NCBI GenBank assembly: GCA_036558265.1
Contig: DATBFY010000144.1
Location: 1-7,665 of the forward strand
Source: RYN-433 sp036558265
Lineage (GTDB): Bacteria; Planctomycetota; Phycisphaerae; Tepidisphaerales; Tepidisphaeraceae
Length of the DNA stretch: 7,665 nucleotides
Reading direction: 5' to 3'
The position numbers and the translations under genes were made by a program. Positions 6,383 through 7,665 of this stretch are shown here, piece after piece (positions within the stretch are counted from its first letter, which is position 1; each line of letters opens with the position of its first letter). The notes beneath the pieces were generated by a model. It was not told the DNA's origin and searched no databases. It worked only from the letters and a program-made list of their open reading frames with translations.

Positions 6383-6946
6383 TTAGGCGGTCTTTCGCTG
6401 AGCGGTGGCGATTCGGCTGCGGACCTGAGACAGAATGAGTTCGGGGGAGGCATTCAAGCCGCTGATGGGAAGGATGATGTCCTCGTCCGCGGCTTCGGGT
6501 GGGCGGTCGAAAGCGGGGCGGTTCCAAAGAGTCGGTGGCTGGGGTTCGGCGGCCGGGTCGATGAGGCGGAGGATGAGGTAGGTAATCTCGTCTCGATGGG
6601 TGGCGGTCTGAGCGTCGGCCAGATCCGACCAGCGGATTTCGATCCGATTGCCGATGGTACAGAGGAGCGAGGCATCGGTCAGGATGAGATTGGGCGAGCG
6701 GTCGTGGAGTCGCGAGAAGCCGAGCACGATGAGCGCGACGCCAACCAGGATGATGATGAGCCAATGGTCGGCAACGGACGCAGCCGCGTTCAGGGTGAGG
6801 AGGATGCCGCAGACCGCCAGCATGAATCCGCCGCTTGCGAGGAACATTAGGGCGACGGTGCGATTCGAACGAAAGACCAGGATGTCGTGGCGGAGTTCGG
6901 TTGGAGTAGCGTAGGGAAGCGTCGGTGTTGGGGGGGAGTCGGGCAT
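6383..6946 (-). CDS. Two-helix membrane protein with PH-like cytoplasmic domain (STM3941-like)
   Basis: The product is 187 aa. After a hydrophilic, proline-rich N-terminus come two membrane helices at about 31-52 (VALMFLASGGFMLAVCG...) and 61-79 (HWLIIILVGVALIVLGF), separated by a very short loop. The remainder (about 84-185) is a small soluble domain with strands PNLILTDASLL, IEIRWSDLADA and EITYLILRLIDP, then a closing helix (SPELILSQVRSRI). This layout resembles STM3941-family and bacterial PH-like membrane proteins, whose function is poorly known. The family link is from memory and moderate. Start: ATG at 6946, only 7 nt after the stop of the aldolase gene, which points to co-transcription and probably translational coupling; only a weak GAAG precedes it. 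Confidence 0.85.
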   Translation of the reverse strand: MPDSPPTPTLPYATPTELRHDILVFRSNRTVALMFLASGGFMLAVCGILLTLNAAASVADHWLIIILVGVALIVLGFSRLHDRSPNLILTDASLLCTIGNRIEIRWSDLADAQTATHRDEITYLILRLIDPAAEPQPPTLWNRPAFDRPPEAADEDIILPISGLNASPELILSQVRSRIATAQRKTA

Positions 6947-6953
6947 CGGATCT

Positions 6954-7610
6954 TCAGGCTTTGCCCCGCGCGGTGGCGACGGCTTGAACGAACGCCTTGG
7001 CGGTAGCAGTCACGGCCGGCCAGTCGTTCTTCGCGAGCGCGTCCTTGGTCACCAGTGACGAGCCGACGCCCAGACAGGCGGCGCCGGCCTTGATCCAGTC
7101 GGCGGCGTTCTTGAGGTCTACGCCGCCGGTGGGAGTCAGGCGAACCTGCGGCAGGGGGCCGAAAAGGTCCTTGAAATAGGTGGGGCCCAGGCTGGTGGAG
7201 GGGAAGACCTTGACGACGTCAGCCCCCAGCGTCCAGGCGCGGAGGATCTCGGTGGGGGTGAAGCCGCCGGGGATGCTGATCTTGCCGTAGCGCTGGGTGG
7301 TGGCGATGACCTCTTCATCGAGGACGGGGGAGACGACGAACTGTGCGCCGGCGGCGATCCCGTCGCGCGCCGTGTGCGCGTCCAAAACCGTGCCGACGCC
7401 GATGATCGCGCGGTCGCCGAGCGAATCGGCGAGCATCTCGATGCCGGCGATGGCCTTGGGGGTGGACATCGTGACCTCGATCGCCAGGACGCCGCCTTCG
7501 AGCAGGGCGTGGGCGAGGGGGGTGAGCTGGTCTTTAGACTGCGCGCGGATGACGGCGACGACGCCGGTGTCGAGGAGGTGGGAGAGGAGTTGGTCTTTGG
7601 AGCGGGGCAT
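6954..7610 (-). CDS. eda: 2-keto-3-deoxy-6-phosphogluconate / 4-hydroxy-2-oxoglutarate aldolase family protein
   Basis: The product is 218 aa, the usual length for this class I aldolase of the Entner-Doudoroff pathway, which cleaves KDPG to pyruvate and glyceraldehyde 3-phosphate. By comparison with E. coli Eda, the catalytic base E45 is present (IEVT), the Schiff-base lysine is K134 (DVVKVFPS), T74 lies in GVGTV, P95 in VVSPV and F136 after the lysine. The phosphate-binding loops TPTGGV (159-164) and GVGSSL (181-186) are also present. One difference stands out: the position of E. coli R49 (EVTLR) is serine here (EVTMS), so substrate preference should not be assumed, and related KDPGal or other keto-acid aldolase roles are possible. 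Start: ATG at 7610. Its upstream sequence is pyrimidine-rich with no Shine-Dalgarno site, and a heptamer array lies just upstream. It is the first gene of a probable two-gene unit with the membrane protein. Confidence 0.93.
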   Translation of the reverse strand: MPRSKDQLLSHLLDTGVVAVIRAQSKDQLTPLAHALLEGGVLAIEVTMSTPKAIAGIEMLADSLGDRAIIGVGTVLDAHTARDGIAAGAQFVVSPVLDEEVIATTQRYGKISIPGGFTPTEILRAWTLGADVVKVFPSTSLGPTYFKDLFGPLPQVRLTPTGGVDLKNAADWIKAGAACLGVGSSLVTKDALAKNDWPAVTATAKAFVQAVATARGKA

Positions 7611-7616
7611 GAGGGA

Positions 7617-7651
7617 AGAATACAGAAGCGAGAAGCGGAAAGCGAGAAGGG
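7617..7651. repeat. Degenerate 7-bp tandem repeat (AGAAGCG) upstream of the aldolase gene
   Basis: Five heptamers on the plus strand read AGAATAC, AGAAGCG, AGAAGCG, GAAAGCG and AGAAGGG. Two are identical and the others keep most positions. The array begins 6 nt upstream of the ATG at 7610, so the minus-strand leader is a pyrimidine-rich series of CGCTTCT-like units instead of a purine-rich ribosome-binding site. The unit differs in sequence from the array in front of lepA but has the same period and distance to the start. Confidence 0.65.
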
Positions 7652-7665
7652 GGGCGTGAAACGTG

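Noticed and set aside
1..7665. Mobile element, CRISPR array, tRNA or toxin-antitoxin system
   Set aside because: I looked on both strands for transposase motifs, spaced direct repeats, cloverleaf-like segments and paired small genes, and found none. The genes and their composition look like ordinary chromosome.

Overview
This is a GC-rich chromosomal window from a bacterium, most likely a member of the Planctomycetota. That assignment is an inference from three things: a haem-binding secreted protein whose motifs I associate with that phylum, inconsistent use of Shine-Dalgarno sites, and heptanucleotide tandem repeats in the spacers. I see no mobile element, tRNA, rRNA or CRISPR array. Apart from a 28-codon gene end at the left edge, every gene lies on the minus strand, so the biological order runs from right to left.

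Right part (about 6383-7665): a KDPG/KHG aldolase gene (eda-like) is followed after 7 nt by a gene for a two-helix membrane protein with a PH-like cytoplasmic domain. The spacing indicates co-transcription. Centre (4457-6244): lepA, encoding elongation factor 4, is complete and canonical. It has a plausible promoter of its own in the 138-bp spacer upstream. The spacer next to the lepA start and the one next to the eda start each carry a short degenerate array of 7-bp units with different sequences, and neither start has a visible Shine-Dalgarno site.

A 345-bp stretch without a convincing gene (4112-4456) separates lepA from a soluble hybrid sensor kinase (PAS-PAS-HisKA-HATPase-REC, 2156-4111). 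No partner regulator is in view. After a 151-bp AT-richer spacer with overlapping inverted repeats comes a secreted protein with a single CXXCH haem site (691-2004). Then, 63 nt further, comes a small secreted carbohydrate-binding-module-like protein (112-627), the only gene here with a textbook Shine-Dalgarno site. The last two are probably one transcription unit of exported proteins. The kinase could signal in the same context, but the sequence does not prove this.

No clear new multi-gene system is present. The points most worth a second look are the two heptamer arrays, the uncharacterised monohaem family, the inverted repeats at 2060-2094, and the substitution of the usual active-site arginine in the aldolase.
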